Origin: Novosphingobium olei
Lineage (GTDB): Bacteria > Pseudomonadota > Alphaproteobacteria > Sphingomonadales > Sphingomonadaceae
DNA: 64,000 nt
NCBI RefSeq assembly: GCF_012927405.1
Contig: NZ_JABBGM010000013.1
Location: 1-64,000, forward strand
Reading direction: 5' to 3'
A program made the position numbers and the translations under genes. Of this stretch, positions 18,795 through 27,590 are shown one piece after another. The notes under the pieces are model-generated. The model did not search any database. It was not told where the DNA came from and saw only the letters and a list, made by a program, of their open reading frames with translations. The stretch's first letter is position 1. Each line of letters begins with the position of its first letter.

Positions 18795-19214
18795 TCAACC
18801 CCAGCGGCGACGCAGCTCGTAAAGGGCAAGCGCAGCCTTGGCTGCTTCTCCGCCCTTGTCCTTTTGCGCAGGGTCGGCGCGGACGATCGCCTGCGCCTCG
18901 TTTTCCACGGTGAGAATGCCGTTGCCGATGGCCACGCCATCCATGGTCAAGGCCATGATGCCACGCGCGCTTTCGCCGGCGACAATCTCGAAATGGTAGG
19001 TTTCGCCCCGGATCACCACGCCAATGGCGACATAGCCTTCGTACCGCCCGGTCTGGTCGGCGAGTGCAATCGTGCCGGGCACTTCCAGCGCGCCGGGCAC
19101 CGTCACCACCTCGACGGAATGCCCCGCCGCCTCGAGCGCGTCGCGCGCGCCCGCGATCAGCATGTCGTTGAGGTGATCGTAGAACCGCGCCTCGACAATC
19201 AGGAACTGTGCCAT
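18795..19214 (-). CDS. ribH: 6,7-dimethyl-8-ribityllumazine synthase
   Basis: This 139-residue lumazine synthase makes the immediate riboflavin precursor from 3,4-dihydroxybutanone phosphate and a pyrimidinedione. The family blocks are visible: VTVPGALEVPGTIALA (substrate-binding PGALE) and GVVIRGETYHFEIVA with the catalytic His. The C-terminal helix ends normally. It starts only 7 bp after the HTH-RibB-RibX gene on the same strand, so the two consecutive pathway steps are co-transcribed. Confidence 0.95.
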   Translation of the reverse strand: MAQFLIVEARFYDHLNDMLIAGARDALEAAGHSVEVVTVPGALEVPGTIALADQTGRYEGYVAIGVVIRGETYHFEIVAGESARGIMALTMDGVAIGNGILTVENEAQAIVRADPAQKDKGGEAAKAALALYELRRRWG

Positions 19215-19221
19215 TGCTTGC

Positions 19222-20499
19222 TTACTCTCCGGGAATTTCGTGGTGGCCGACGATGTTCAGGCCATAGCCCTCGATCGCGACGACGTTGCGCGCGGCATGC
19301 GAATTGGTCAGCAGTACCATGTCGTGCACGCCCATGTCGGCCAGGATCTGTGCGCCGATGCCATAATTGCGCAAGTCCATCGCCGCCTCCTGCTTGCCGC
19401 TGACTTCGGCCGCGAGATGGTCCTGGCTGGGCGCCATCAGCAGCACCGCAAGGCCCGAGCCCACGTTGCCGATCTCGGCCATCGCACGCTGCAGGGTGCG
19501 CTTGCGCGGGCCGGGCTGGCCCAGCACGTCCGCCAGGATCGACAGGCTGTGCATGCGCACCAGCGTCGGGCCTGCGGGATCGACCGCGCCCTTCTGCAGC
19601 ACGAGGTGCATCGTGCCGTCGATCTTGTTGCGATAGGTATGGATCGTCCAGTCGCCACCGTAATCGGAATGGAACGGTGAACGGTCGATGCATTCGACCA
19701 GATGATCGTGGCGGCGGCGGTATTCGATCAGGTCGCGGATCGTGCCGATCTTCAGCCCGTGCTTGCGGGCGAACGGCACCAGGTCGTCCATCCGCGCCAT
19801 CGTGCCGTCTTCCTTCATGATCTCGCAGATCACGCCGGACGGATTGAGGCCGGCAAGGCGGGAAATGTCGACCGCCGCCTCGGTATGCCCTGCGCGCACC
19901 AGCACGCCGCCATCGCGCGCGATCAGCGGGAAGACATGGCCCGGGGTGACGATATCGTCGCGAGTCTTGCCGGCGTCGATCGCGACCGAGACGGTGCGTG
20001 CGCGGTCGCCGGCCGAGATCCCGGTGGTCACGCCCTCGCGCGCCTCGATCGAGACAGTGAAGGCGGTTTCGTGACGGGTGCCGTTGTTGCGGCTCATCAG
20101 GTCGAGCCCGAGCTCCTCGCAGCGGCGGCGGGTCAGCGTCAGGCAGATCAGCCCGCGGCCATGGGTGGCCATGAAGTTTATCGCGTCCGGCGTGGCCATC
20201 TGCGCGGGGATGACGAGGTCGCCCTCGTTCTCGCGGTCCTCGTCATCGACGAGGATGAACATCCGCCCGTTGCGCGCTTCCTCGATGATTTCCTCGATCG
20301 GTACCAGCGCCGGCGTTTCGTCGCTGTCGTCGAGAAAGCGCTCGAGCTTGGCGAGCGTGTCGGCCGTCGGGTTCCAGTCCGGCTCGGTCATGTCGCGCAA
20401 CGTGTTGGCATGGAGCCCAGCCGCGCGGGCGAGGCCGGAGCGGGACATGCCGCCATCGATGACGAGGCGGCGCAAACGGGTGATGAGATCGGTAGACAT
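19222..20499 (-). CDS. ribB: HTH-RibB-RibX fusion: 3,4-dihydroxy-2-butanone-4-phosphate synthase with degenerate RibA-like domain
   Basis: This 425-residue protein has three parts. Residues about 1-60 form an XRE-like helix-turn-helix (GLARAAGLHANTLRDM). Residues about 65-265 are the DHBP synthase, with the acidic active-site loop DDEDRENEGDL, the RHETAFTVSIEAREGVTTGI segment and GHTEAAVD. Residues about 285-425 resemble GTP cyclohydrolase II, but where the zinc site should read GECLTGDVFGS and RCDCG the sequence is LVRMHSLSILADVLGQPGPR. The zinc cysteines are therefore gone and cyclohydrolase activity is unlikely. This matches the RibBX architecture plus an added DNA-binding head. The upstream palindrome may be its operator. 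Confidence 0.92.
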   Translation of the reverse strand: MSTDLITRLRRLVIDGGMSRSGLARAAGLHANTLRDMTEPDWNPTADTLAKLERFLDDSDETPALVPIEEIIEEARNGRMFILVDDEDRENEGDLVIPAQMATPDAINFMATHGRGLICLTLTRRRCEELGLDLMSRNNGTRHETAFTVSIEAREGVTTGISAGDRARTVSVAIDAGKTRDDIVTPGHVFPLIARDGGVLVRAGHTEAAVDISRLAGLNPSGVICEIMKEDGTMARMDDLVPFARKHGLKIGTIRDLIEYRRRHDHLVECIDRSPFHSDYGGDWTIHTYRNKIDGTMHLVLQKGAVDPAGPTLVRMHSLSILADVLGQPGPRKRTLQRAMAEIGNVGSGLAVLLMAPSQDHLAAEVSGKQEAAMDLRNYGIGAQILADMGVHDMVLLTNSHAARNVVAIEGYGLNIVGHHEIPGE

Positions 20500-20511
20500 G
20501 GCGACGATGTC

Positions 20512-20550
20512 TCACATCGCAATGTGATAGGCAAGGCGCAAATTTCACAT
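20512..20550. promoter_or_regulatory. Inverted repeat TCACAT-N4-ATGTGA plus third half-site upstream of ribB
   Basis: A 16 bp palindrome (20512-20527) starts 13 bp before the ribB start codon, and another TCACAT half-site occurs at 20545-20550, 33 bp (about three helical turns) away. The position fits an operator. The gene it precedes encodes a protein with its own helix-turn-helix, so autoregulation is a reasonable hypothesis. Confidence 0.55.
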
Positions 20551-20603
20551 CGGGGCGTCATGCCCACAAGCGACACGACGGAGGGAGACGTCCTGCGCCG
20601 CTA

Positions 20604-20629
20604 CCGGCGCCTGTTCGCACAGGCGCCGG
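20604..20629. terminator. Stable hairpin between thrS and ribB
   Basis: CCGGCGCCTG and CAGGCGCCGG form a perfect 10 bp stem around TTCGCA, 24 bp after the thrS stop codon. There is no T-run on either side, so it may be a rho-dependent or weak terminator, or an RNA-stabilising 3' hairpin. Confidence 0.45.
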
Positions 20630-20652
20630 CGGGCCAAGACGTCCGAGCAGGC

Positions 20653-22644
20653 TTACCGCAGGTCCGGCGCCGTCGCTTCGGTCTTCAACAGTGCGATCGC
20701 CTCGTCGAGCGAAACGAACTTCTGCTGCTGCTCGCCCAATGTGCGGATGGCGACGGTGCCTTCCTCGGCCTCGCGCTTGCCCACCACCAAAAGGTAGGGG
20801 ACCTTCTGCAGCGAATGCTCGCGCACCTTGTAGTTGATCTTCTCGTTGCGCAGGTCGCTCTCGACGCGGATGCCCGCCGCCTTGAGCTTGGCCACGGCAT
20901 CGAGCGCATAGTCGTCTGCATCGGACACGATGGTCGCCACCACCGCCTGTACCGGGGCCAGCCAGGTCGGCAGCTTGCCGGCGAAGTGTTCGATCAGGAT
21001 GCCGATGAAGCGTTCGTACGATCCGAAGATCGCGCGGTGCAGCATCACCGGGCGGTGCTTTTCGCCGTCCTCGCCGATGTAGCTCGCATCCAGCCGTTCG
21101 GGCAGCACGCGGTCCGACTGGATCGTGCCGACCTGCCAGGTGCGGCCGATTGCGTCGGTCAGGTGCCATTCCAGCTTGGGCGCATAGAACGCGCCTTCGC
21201 CCGGAAGCTCCTCCCAGCCGTACTGTTCGGTCGCAAGACCGGCGCGGACCACCGCGTCGCGCAGTTCGCTTTCCGCCTTGTCCCACATCTCTTCGCTGCC
21301 GAAGCGCTTTTCCGGACGCAGCGCCAGCTTGATCGAATAGGTGAAGCCGAAGTCCTTGTAGATGCGGTCGGCCAGCTCGCAGAACGCCTGCACTTCCGAA
21401 ACGATCTGGTCCTCGCGGCAGAAGATGTGGGCATCGTCCTGCGTGAACTGGCGCACGCGCATCAGCCCGTGCAGCGCGCCGTGCGGCTCGTTGCGGTGAC
21501 AGCAGCCGTTTTCATAGAGACGCAGCGGCAGGTCGCGGTACGACTTGATGCCCTGGCGGAAGATCAGCACGTGCGCCGGGCAGTTCATCGGCTTCAGCGC
21601 CATCCAGTCCGCATCGTTGGAAACGAGCGGGCCTTCCTCCTCGGTGTTGGGCACTTCGTCGGGGATGACGAACATGTTCTCGCGGTACTTGCCCCAGTGG
21701 CCCGATTGCTCCCACTGCCGCGCGTCCATCACCTGCGGGGTCTTCACCTCGCGATAGCCCGCATCGTCGATCGCGCGGCGCATGTAGGCTTCCAGCTCGC
21801 GCCACACCTTGTAGCCCTTGGGATGCCAGAACACGCTGCCGTGCGCTTCGGCCTGAAGATGGAACAGGTCCATCTCGTTGCCCAGCTTGCGGTGGTCGCG
21901 CTTCGCCGCTTCCTCAAGCCGCGTCAGGTGCGCATCCAATTGCTTCTTGTTGAGCCAGCCGGTGCCGTAGATGCGGCTCAGCATCGCGTTCTTCTGGTCG
22001 CCACGCCAGTAGGCGCCGGACACGCGGGTCAGCTTGAACGCCTGCGGATCGAGCTTGCCGGTGCTGGCCAAGTGCGGCCCCCGGCACATGTCGAGCCAGT
22101 CGTCGCCCGACCAGTAGACCGTCAGCGCCTCGCCCTCGGGCAGTTCCGCGGCCCATTCGGCCTTGAACGTCTCGCCCTGCTGCTTCCAGCGGCTGATCAG
22201 CTGTTCGCGGCTCCACTCCTCGCGGCGCAGCGGCTTGTTGGCGGCGATCAGCTCGCGCATCTTCGCCTCGATCGCGGGCAGGTCCTCGTCGGTGAAGGGC
22301 CGGTCCTTCGGCGCAAAGTCGTAGTAGAAGCCGTCGTCGGTGCTCGGCCCGAAGGTGATCTGCGTGCCGGGGAACAGCGCCTGCACCGCTTCGGCCAGCA
22401 GGTGGGCAAAGTCGTGGCGGGCAAGGTCGAGCGCGTCGGCTTCGTCCTTCGCCGTCACCAGCGCCAGTTGCGCGTCGGCGGTCAGCGGGCGGGTGATGTC
22501 GCGCAGCTCGCCATCGACGCGCGCGGCGATGGCTGCCTTGGCAAGGCCCGGCCCGATCGCCGCGGCGATGTCCGCCGGCGTGGTGCCCGGCGCAACTTCG
22601 CGCAGCGAACCATCGGGCAGGGTGATCTTGAGAAGTTCGGACAT
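20653..22644 (-). CDS. thrS: Threonine--tRNA ligase
   Basis: This 663-residue class II aminoacyl-tRNA synthetase charges tRNA-Thr. It contains an N-terminal TGS domain (about 1-65), the editing and second additional domain, a catalytic core with motifs such as LKPMNCPAHVLIF, LPLRLYENGCCHRNEPHGALHGLMRVRQFTQDDAH and LHRAIFGSYERFIGILIEH, and a C-terminal anticodon-binding domain. The ATG giving MSELLKITLPDG is the family start; a 12-codon upstream extension is ignored. A GC-rich stem-loop region precedes it. Confidence 0.97.
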   Translation of the reverse strand: MSELLKITLPDGSLREVAPGTTPADIAAAIGPGLAKAAIAARVDGELRDITRPLTADAQLALVTAKDEADALDLARHDFAHLLAEAVQALFPGTQITFGPSTDDGFYYDFAPKDRPFTDEDLPAIEAKMRELIAANKPLRREEWSREQLISRWKQQGETFKAEWAAELPEGEALTVYWSGDDWLDMCRGPHLASTGKLDPQAFKLTRVSGAYWRGDQKNAMLSRIYGTGWLNKKQLDAHLTRLEEAAKRDHRKLGNEMDLFHLQAEAHGSVFWHPKGYKVWRELEAYMRRAIDDAGYREVKTPQVMDARQWEQSGHWGKYRENMFVIPDEVPNTEEEGPLVSNDADWMALKPMNCPAHVLIFRQGIKSYRDLPLRLYENGCCHRNEPHGALHGLMRVRQFTQDDAHIFCREDQIVSEVQAFCELADRIYKDFGFTYSIKLALRPEKRFGSEEMWDKAESELRDAVVRAGLATEQYGWEELPGEGAFYAPKLEWHLTDAIGRTWQVGTIQSDRVLPERLDASYIGEDGEKHRPVMLHRAIFGSYERFIGILIEHFAGKLPTWLAPVQAVVATIVSDADDYALDAVAKLKAAGIRVESDLRNEKINYKVREHSLQKVPYLLVVGKREAEEGTVAIRTLGEQQQKFVSLDEAIALLKTEATAPDLR

Positions 22645-22743
22645 CGTTACTCTCTGCTCGTTTGCCGCGCTTTGGCACATCGCCGCGCGCGCCGGAAGGG
22701 CTGGCGTCAGGGAGAAGCTACGGTCCGGGAAGGTGACGCCGCC

Positions 22744-22812
22744 TGCCCGAACCGGGCGGCGGCATCGCTGGGCTGCTCAGCCCGAACGACCCCACCCCCG
22801 GCGCGCCGGGGT
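22744..22812. other. GC-rich hairpins between SDR gene and thrS
   Basis: Two strong stem-loops occur in the 261 bp gap. One is nested (GCCGCC, GCCCG-GTT-CGGGC, GGCGGC on the minus strand) around 22744-22770. The other is built from CCCCGGCGCGCCGGGG around 22788-22812. Neither has a T-run. They could end transcription of the SDR gene or form a structured thrS leader. Nothing else is visible in the gap. Confidence 0.35.
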
Positions 22813-22905
22813 GGTGGTAGTCGTCGTGACGAAAGGCAGGATGCTGCGCATGGACCCATTCCTAGCAGCGAATGCCTGCCGAGTCATTACGCGCTTCGCC
22901 TTTCG

Positions 22906-23679
22906 CTATCCGGCAGTCACGCCGCCATCGACAACCAGTTCGCTGCCGGTCATGAATGCGGACTTGTCGCCCGCCAGGAACACGATGGCATTGGCAATGT
23001 CCTGGGGCTGGCCCATGTGGCCGAGCGGATGGATCGCGGTGGCCGCCACCCGCGCCTCGTTCGCGCCGAGACCGGTCAGTCCGGCAAGCCCGTTGACCAC
23101 CTCGTCGCCCATGCTGGTGTCGATCACGCCGGGATGCACCGAGTTCACCCGGATCTTCTGCGGCGCAAGCTCCAGCGCCGCGCCCTTGGTGAACAGCCGC
23201 ACCGCGCCCTTGCTGGCGTTGTAGCAGGCCGTGCCCGCCGATCCGACAAGGCCCGCCATCGACGACAGGTTGATCACCGACGCGCCGCCCGACCATTGCC
23301 CGGCGCGCTCGGCCAGCAGCGGGATCGCCGCGCGGGTGCCGAGGAACACGCCTTCTACGTTGACGCGGTGCAGTCGCTGCCACTCCGCCAGCGTGGTTTC
23401 AACCAGTGGCTTCATCAGGAACAGCCCGGCATTGTTGACCAGGATATCCAGCCCACCGGCCTCGGCGCGCAACCAGTCGGTCGTAGCCGCCCAATCGTCC
23501 TCGCTGGTCACGTCCTGCGCGCGGGCGAGTCCGCCGATCTCTGCGGCCAGCGCCTCGGGGGCGGCAAGGTCGGTCACTGCCACTTTTGCGCCTTCCGCTG
23601 CCAGCGCCCGCGCCGTGGCCGCGCCGATCCCGCGCGATGCGCCGGTCACCAGCGCAATCCGGCCGTCCAATTCGCCCAT
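22906..23679 (-). CDS. SDR family NAD(P)-dependent oxidoreductase
   Basis: This 257-residue classical short-chain dehydrogenase has the N-terminal Rossmann motif TGASRGIG, the NNAG motif (ILVNNAGLF), the catalytic Ser in INLSSMAGL and the Tyr-x3-Lys pair in CYNASKGA. The C terminus (FMTGSELVVDGGVTAG) is typical of FabG-like members. The start giving MGELDGRIALVTG is preferred over a longer frame. The substrate cannot be deduced. The gene is transcribed toward thrS and is divergent from moeB. Confidence 0.9.
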   Translation of the reverse strand: MGELDGRIALVTGASRGIGAATARALAAEGAKVAVTDLAAPEALAAEIGGLARAQDVTSEDDWAATTDWLRAEAGGLDILVNNAGLFLMKPLVETTLAEWQRLHRVNVEGVFLGTRAAIPLLAERAGQWSGGASVINLSSMAGLVGSAGTACYNASKGAVRLFTKGAALELAPQKIRVNSVHPGVIDTSMGDEVVNGLAGLTGLGANEARVAATAIHPLGHMGQPQDIANAIVFLAGDKSAFMTGSELVVDGGVTAG

Positions 23680-23783
23680 GCTCCAATCCCTCTTTCTGGT
23701 CTGTTTCGACCAGATTGCGCGCACAGGTCCCGCTTGTCACGCAGCTTTCGCACGGCCGGCAAAGCCAGTAAGGGCAAGGCGCC

Positions 23784-24560
23784 ATGACGCTCTCCCCAGA
23801 CCGCCTCGATCGTTTCGCCCGCCACATCGTCCTGCCCGAAGTCGGTGGCGCGGGTCAGGCGCGGCTGGTCGAATCCCACGTCGTGCTCGTCGGCATGGGC
23901 GGCATCGGCAGCCCGGCGCTGCAGTATCTGGCCGGCGCCGGCATCGGCCGGCTCACCCTGATCGACGACGATGCGGTGGAGGCGAGCAATCTCCAGCGCC
24001 AGACGATCTACACCACGGCCGACATCGGCAAGGCCAAGGCCGAAGCCGCCGCCGACTGGGTCCGCCGCTTCGACCCTGCGCTAGACGTCACCGCGCACGT
24101 CGCCCGGATCGGTCGCGACAACGCCGCCGCGCTGATCGCCGGGGCCGATGTGGTGCTCGATGGCTGCGACAACTTCGCCACGCGCCTTGCCGTGTCGGAC
24201 GCGTGCGTTGCCGCCAGCATACCGCTCACCACTGCCGCGCTCGGTCGCTTCCAGGGCCAGGTCGCTAACTTCGCCGGCCACCGCGAAGGGCATGCCTGCT
24301 ACCGCTGCTTCGTCGGCGATGCCTTCGATGCCGAGGATTGCGATACCTGCGCTGATCAGGGCGTGCTCGGCGCGATGGTCGGCATGGTCGGCGCTTTCGG
24401 TGCCATGGCGGCGATGCGCGTCCTGCTCGAAGGCGTCGCCACGCTGGGTGACCCGCAGTGGGGCCAGCTCCACGTGCTCGATGGGCTCAAGCCCGGCCTG
24501 CGCTCGATGAAGATCGCGCGCGATCCCGAGTGCCGGGGTTGCAACGGCTCAGCCCGCTAG
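23784..24560 (+). CDS. moeB: HesA/MoeB/ThiF family adenylyltransferase
   Basis: This 258-residue E1-like enzyme activates the C terminus of a ubiquitin-like sulfur carrier (MoaD or ThiS) by adenylation. The ATP-binding GMGGIGSPALQYLAGAGIG loop, the substrate segment SNLQRQTIYTTADIGKAKA and the acidic DGCDNFATR are present. Two CxxC pairs (CYRC and CRGC) form the zinc site. Members of this family serve molybdopterin or thiamine synthesis, and no neighbour decides between them, so the symbol is a best guess. Confidence 0.85.
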   Translation: MTLSPDRLDRFARHIVLPEVGGAGQARLVESHVVLVGMGGIGSPALQYLAGAGIGRLTLIDDDAVEASNLQRQTIYTTADIGKAKAEAAADWVRRFDPALDVTAHVARIGRDNAAALIAGADVVLDGCDNFATRLAVSDACVAASIPLTTAALGRFQGQVANFAGHREGHACYRCFVGDAFDAEDCDTCADQGVLGAMVGMVGAFGAMAAMRVLLEGVATLGDPQWGQLHVLDGLKPGLRSMKIARDPECRGCNGSAR

Positions 24561-24562
24561 GC

Positions 24563-25273
24563 TCAGGCGGATAGCATCTCGTCCACCCAGGCCGGGACGA
24601 TCTCGCTCGCCGGGCCGAGCCGCGTCTCGTCGAACCAGGCCGATCCTTGCGAGCGTTCGAGATTGAGCTCAAGCGTCCGCGCGCCGAGGTCGCGCGCGGC
24701 GCGCACGAACCCGGCCGCTGGATAGACCGCGCCCGACGTGCCGATCGAAACGAACAAGTCCGCTTCTCGCAGCGCGTCGTAGATCTCCTCCATGCGGTAG
24801 GGCACTTCGCCGAACCAGACGACGTCGGGCCGCAGCGCCGGTTCGCCGCACGCGGGACAGGGCGGGCGCTCGATCAGCGTCCCGGTCCAGCGGCTGCGGG
24901 TGTCGCAGGCGGTGCACCAGGCGTTCAGGTGCTCCCCGTGCATGTGCAGCACGTTCACCGCCCCGCCGCGTTCGTGCAGGTCGTCGACGTTCTGCGTCAC
25001 GATCAGCACTTCGCCACCGGGCACGCGTCTGGCCCACTCCCGGTCGAGCCGTGCCAGCGCCACGTGGGCCGGATTGGGTTCCTTGGTCTGGATCGCCGCG
25101 CGCCGCATGTCGTAGAAGCGCAGCACCAGCTCGGGATCGCGGGCAAAGGCCTCGGGCGTTGCGACGTCCTCCACCCGGTGCTGCTCCCACAGCCCCCCGC
25201 CGCCGCGAAAGGTGTCGATGCCGCTTTCGGCGGAAATCCCCGCGCCGGTCAGGATCACGATATTGCGTGTCAT
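24563..25273 (-). CDS. cobB: NAD-dependent protein deacylase, Sir2 family (class III-like)
   Basis: This 236-residue sirtuin removes acyl groups from lysines using NAD. The NAD-binding motif is GAGISAESGIDTFRG, the TQNVDDLHERGG loop is intact and the general base is His112 in LHMHGEH. A zinc site is formed by Cys120, Cys123, Cys139 and Cys142. Tyr54 and Arg57 (FYDMRR) match the Tyr-x-x-Arg pair that lets SIRT5/CobB enzymes accept succinyl and malonyl lysine. The gene is convergent with moeB, with stops 2 bp apart. Confidence 0.93.
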   Translation of the reverse strand: MTRNIVILTGAGISAESGIDTFRGGGGLWEQHRVEDVATPEAFARDPELVLRFYDMRRAAIQTKEPNPAHVALARLDREWARRVPGGEVLIVTQNVDDLHERGGAVNVLHMHGEHLNAWCTACDTRSRWTGTLIERPPCPACGEPALRPDVVWFGEVPYRMEEIYDALREADLFVSIGTSGAVYPAAGFVRAARDLGARTLELNLERSQGSAWFDETRLGPASEIVPAWVDEMLSA

Positions 25274-25411
25274 CCGTCCAGTCTGCCGCAGGCGTTGCGG
25301 GCAGGCGAGTACAAAAAGGGGAAGCGCAACTTACGCAATCTTCCCGATGAGGAAGAAAGGCCCACGTTCCCAGCCAGCGGGCAAGGTGGCGGCATCCTGG
25401 GGAATGTTTTG

Positions 25412-27529
25412 ATGAACGATTCGAATAGCCTGAAGACGCTGGCCGCCCGGCTCAGCACGCGCGCTGCGCTCGCGATCGCTGCCATGATCGTGGCCTGTTC
25501 GCTGCTGACCGCATTCCTGTGCGAACGTTCCGCGCAGGTTCAGGCGACAGAGGCAGGGCAGATCGCGGCGGCGCAGGCCGTCGCCGACGTGCGCAGCCAG
25601 TTCGAGCATCCGATGGGTGTCGTTGCAGCCATGCGCGATGCTCTCGTCGCGGCCCGCCGGCAAGGCGCCAGCGACCGGGCCTTCCATAACGGCCTGCTGT
25701 CGGCGACGCTTCGGGGCAATCCCGAACTTCTTGCCACCTGGACCGCATGGGAGCCCAACGCCTTCGACGGCCGTGACGCCGCGTTCGGGGGCGCGCAGGG
25801 GCATGACACCACCGGCCGTTTCGTTCCTTATTGGCATCGTGAGGGCACGGACATCGCCCTTGAACCGCTCACCGATTACGACAAGTCGGGCGCCGGCGAC
25901 TATTATCTGCTGGCGCACAACAGCGGCCGGCCGGTCCTGCTTGAACCCTACGAATACAAGGTCGGCGGCCGCACCGTGCTGATGACTTCGATCGCGCTGC
26001 CAGTCATCGAAGGTGGACGTGGCCTTGGCGTCGTGGGGATCGATCTGGCGCTCGATGATCTGCAGAAGTGGATGGGCGCGGTGAAGGTGCCGTATGGCGG
26101 GCGCATCACCGTGCTCTCCGCCGGCCGGCTTCAGGCCTACACCGCCAATGCGGGCCAGATCGGCAAGCCCGCACCTGCCGCGGTTCCCGACATGAGCGAG
26201 GTCGACGACCCGGTGCTGGGCAAGGTCTTGCGCGTCGAGCGGCCGGTCCGCTTCGCGGGCTTCGATCAGGTCTGGTCGGTCCGCGTCGATCTGCCGGTGA
26301 GCGGCATCATGGCGACGGCGCGCACGATCGAAATCGTGCTGCTGGTTTCGGCGCTGGTGATGATTGCGGGTCTGGCCTGGCTCGTCCGCCGCGCGGCGGT
26401 CACCGTCGTCGGTAAACCGCTCGATGCCTTGGCCGAGGAAATGGCGACGCTTGCGCAGGGGCATCTCGAGCCACTGCCGCGCGCGCCGGCGAACGCGCTG
26501 GAAATCGTGCGCATGCACGATGCGGTGGACGTCTTCCGCGCCAACGCCCGCGCCAAGATGCACGTCGAACAGGCGCAGGCCGCCGCGATCGGTGCGCTTG
26601 CCGGCGCGCTTGAACGTCTTGCCGCCGGAGACCTTCAGGCCCGGCTCGAAGGACAATTCGACGGCGCCTTCGCCAATCTCCAGGCCGATTTCAACGCCGC
26701 CATGGTAAAGCTTGAGGGTGCATTTTCCGCCGTGGCGCAGGGCGCGGCGACGGTCACCAACGGTTCGGGCGAGATCCGCTCGGCGTCCGAGGATCTGTCG
26801 CAGCGCACCGAGCGGCAGGCGTCGGGGCTCGAGGAAATGGCCGTCGCCATCGGCGAAATCGCCGCACGCGTCGAACAGACCACGCAGTCCGCCCGCCAGA
26901 CCAGCGACGTGGTTTCCGCCTTCCGTGCCGAAATCGATGCCGGCGGGGCCGTCATTCGCCGCGCGATCGACGCGATGGGCGGGATCGAGCGCGGGTCTGA
27001 TGAGATTGCGCAGATCATCACGGTGATCGACGGGATTGCGTTCCAGACTAACCTGCTGGCGCTCAATGCCGGCGTCGAGGCGGCCCGCGCGGGCGATGCG
27101 GGCAAGGGCTTTGCCGTCGTGGCCAGCGAAGTGCGTGCGCTGGCGCAGCGCTCGTCCGACGCCGCCCGCGATATCAAGCAGCGCATCACCGCAAGCGCCG
27201 ACCAGGTTCGCACCGGGGTGTCGCTGGTGGGCGAGATGGACCAGGCGCTCGAACGCCTGGTCAGCCGTATCGGGGAGATTTCCGAACTTGCCGACGCGAT
27301 CGCCAGTGCCGCGGTGGAGCAGCTCAACAGCGTCAACGAAGTCAACCAGACGGTGCGCCAGATGGACAGCTTCACCCAGCAGAACGCGGCCATGGTCGAA
27401 GAAAGCACGGCGGCATCGCGGCACCTGGCCGAACAGGCGGGCTATCTCGCGCGGCTGATCGGCGGCTTCCGCACCGGCCAGCGCGAAGGCGGAAGGGATT
27501 CCGCAGTGGCGCGCGCGCTCGCCGCCTGA
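25412..27529 (+). CDS. Methyl-accepting chemotaxis protein with periplasmic Cache-type sensor
   Basis: This is a 705-residue chemoreceptor. A transmembrane helix lies at about 17-38. A large periplasmic sensor of dCache type follows (about 40-300, with TAWEPNAFDGRD, FVPYWHR and EPYEYK). A second membrane helix lies near 305-325, followed by HAMP and linker segments and the cytoplasmic signalling domain, whose hairpin tip is FQTNLLALNAGVEAARAGDAGKGFAVVASEVR. No C-terminal CheR/CheB-tethering pentapeptide is visible. The ligand is unknown. It stands alone between the sirtuin gene and the dapB operon. Confidence 0.92.
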   Translation: MNDSNSLKTLAARLSTRAALAIAAMIVACSLLTAFLCERSAQVQATEAGQIAAAQAVADVRSQFEHPMGVVAAMRDALVAARRQGASDRAFHNGLLSATLRGNPELLATWTAWEPNAFDGRDAAFGGAQGHDTTGRFVPYWHREGTDIALEPLTDYDKSGAGDYYLLAHNSGRPVLLEPYEYKVGGRTVLMTSIALPVIEGGRGLGVVGIDLALDDLQKWMGAVKVPYGGRITVLSAGRLQAYTANAGQIGKPAPAAVPDMSEVDDPVLGKVLRVERPVRFAGFDQVWSVRVDLPVSGIMATARTIEIVLLVSALVMIAGLAWLVRRAAVTVVGKPLDALAEEMATLAQGHLEPLPRAPANALEIVRMHDAVDVFRANARAKMHVEQAQAAAIGALAGALERLAAGDLQARLEGQFDGAFANLQADFNAAMVKLEGAFSAVAQGAATVTNGSGEIRSASEDLSQRTERQASGLEEMAVAIGEIAARVEQTTQSARQTSDVVSAFRAEIDAGGAVIRRAIDAMGGIERGSDEIAQIITVIDGIAFQTNLLALNAGVEAARAGDAGKGFAVVASEVRALAQRSSDAARDIKQRITASADQVRTGVSLVGEMDQALERLVSRIGEISELADAIASAAVEQLNSVNEVNQTVRQMDSFTQQNAAMVEESTAASRHLAEQAGYLARLIGGFRTGQREGGRDSAVARALAA

Positions 27530-27590
27530 CGGTTGCGCCATCCCCGATTCCCGCCCATGAAGCGCCCGATCAGGGCTCGGGAACTGGGAC

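Noticed and set aside
20500..20652. FMN riboswitch upstream of ribB
   Set aside because: None of the conserved FMN-riboswitch blocks are present. The region holds a palindrome and a plain hairpin instead.
19702..23787. Open frame of about 1360 codons on the plus strand
   Set aside because: It is antisense to ribB, thrS and the SDR gene, whose products are unmistakable. The long frame is a by-product of GC-rich codon bias.
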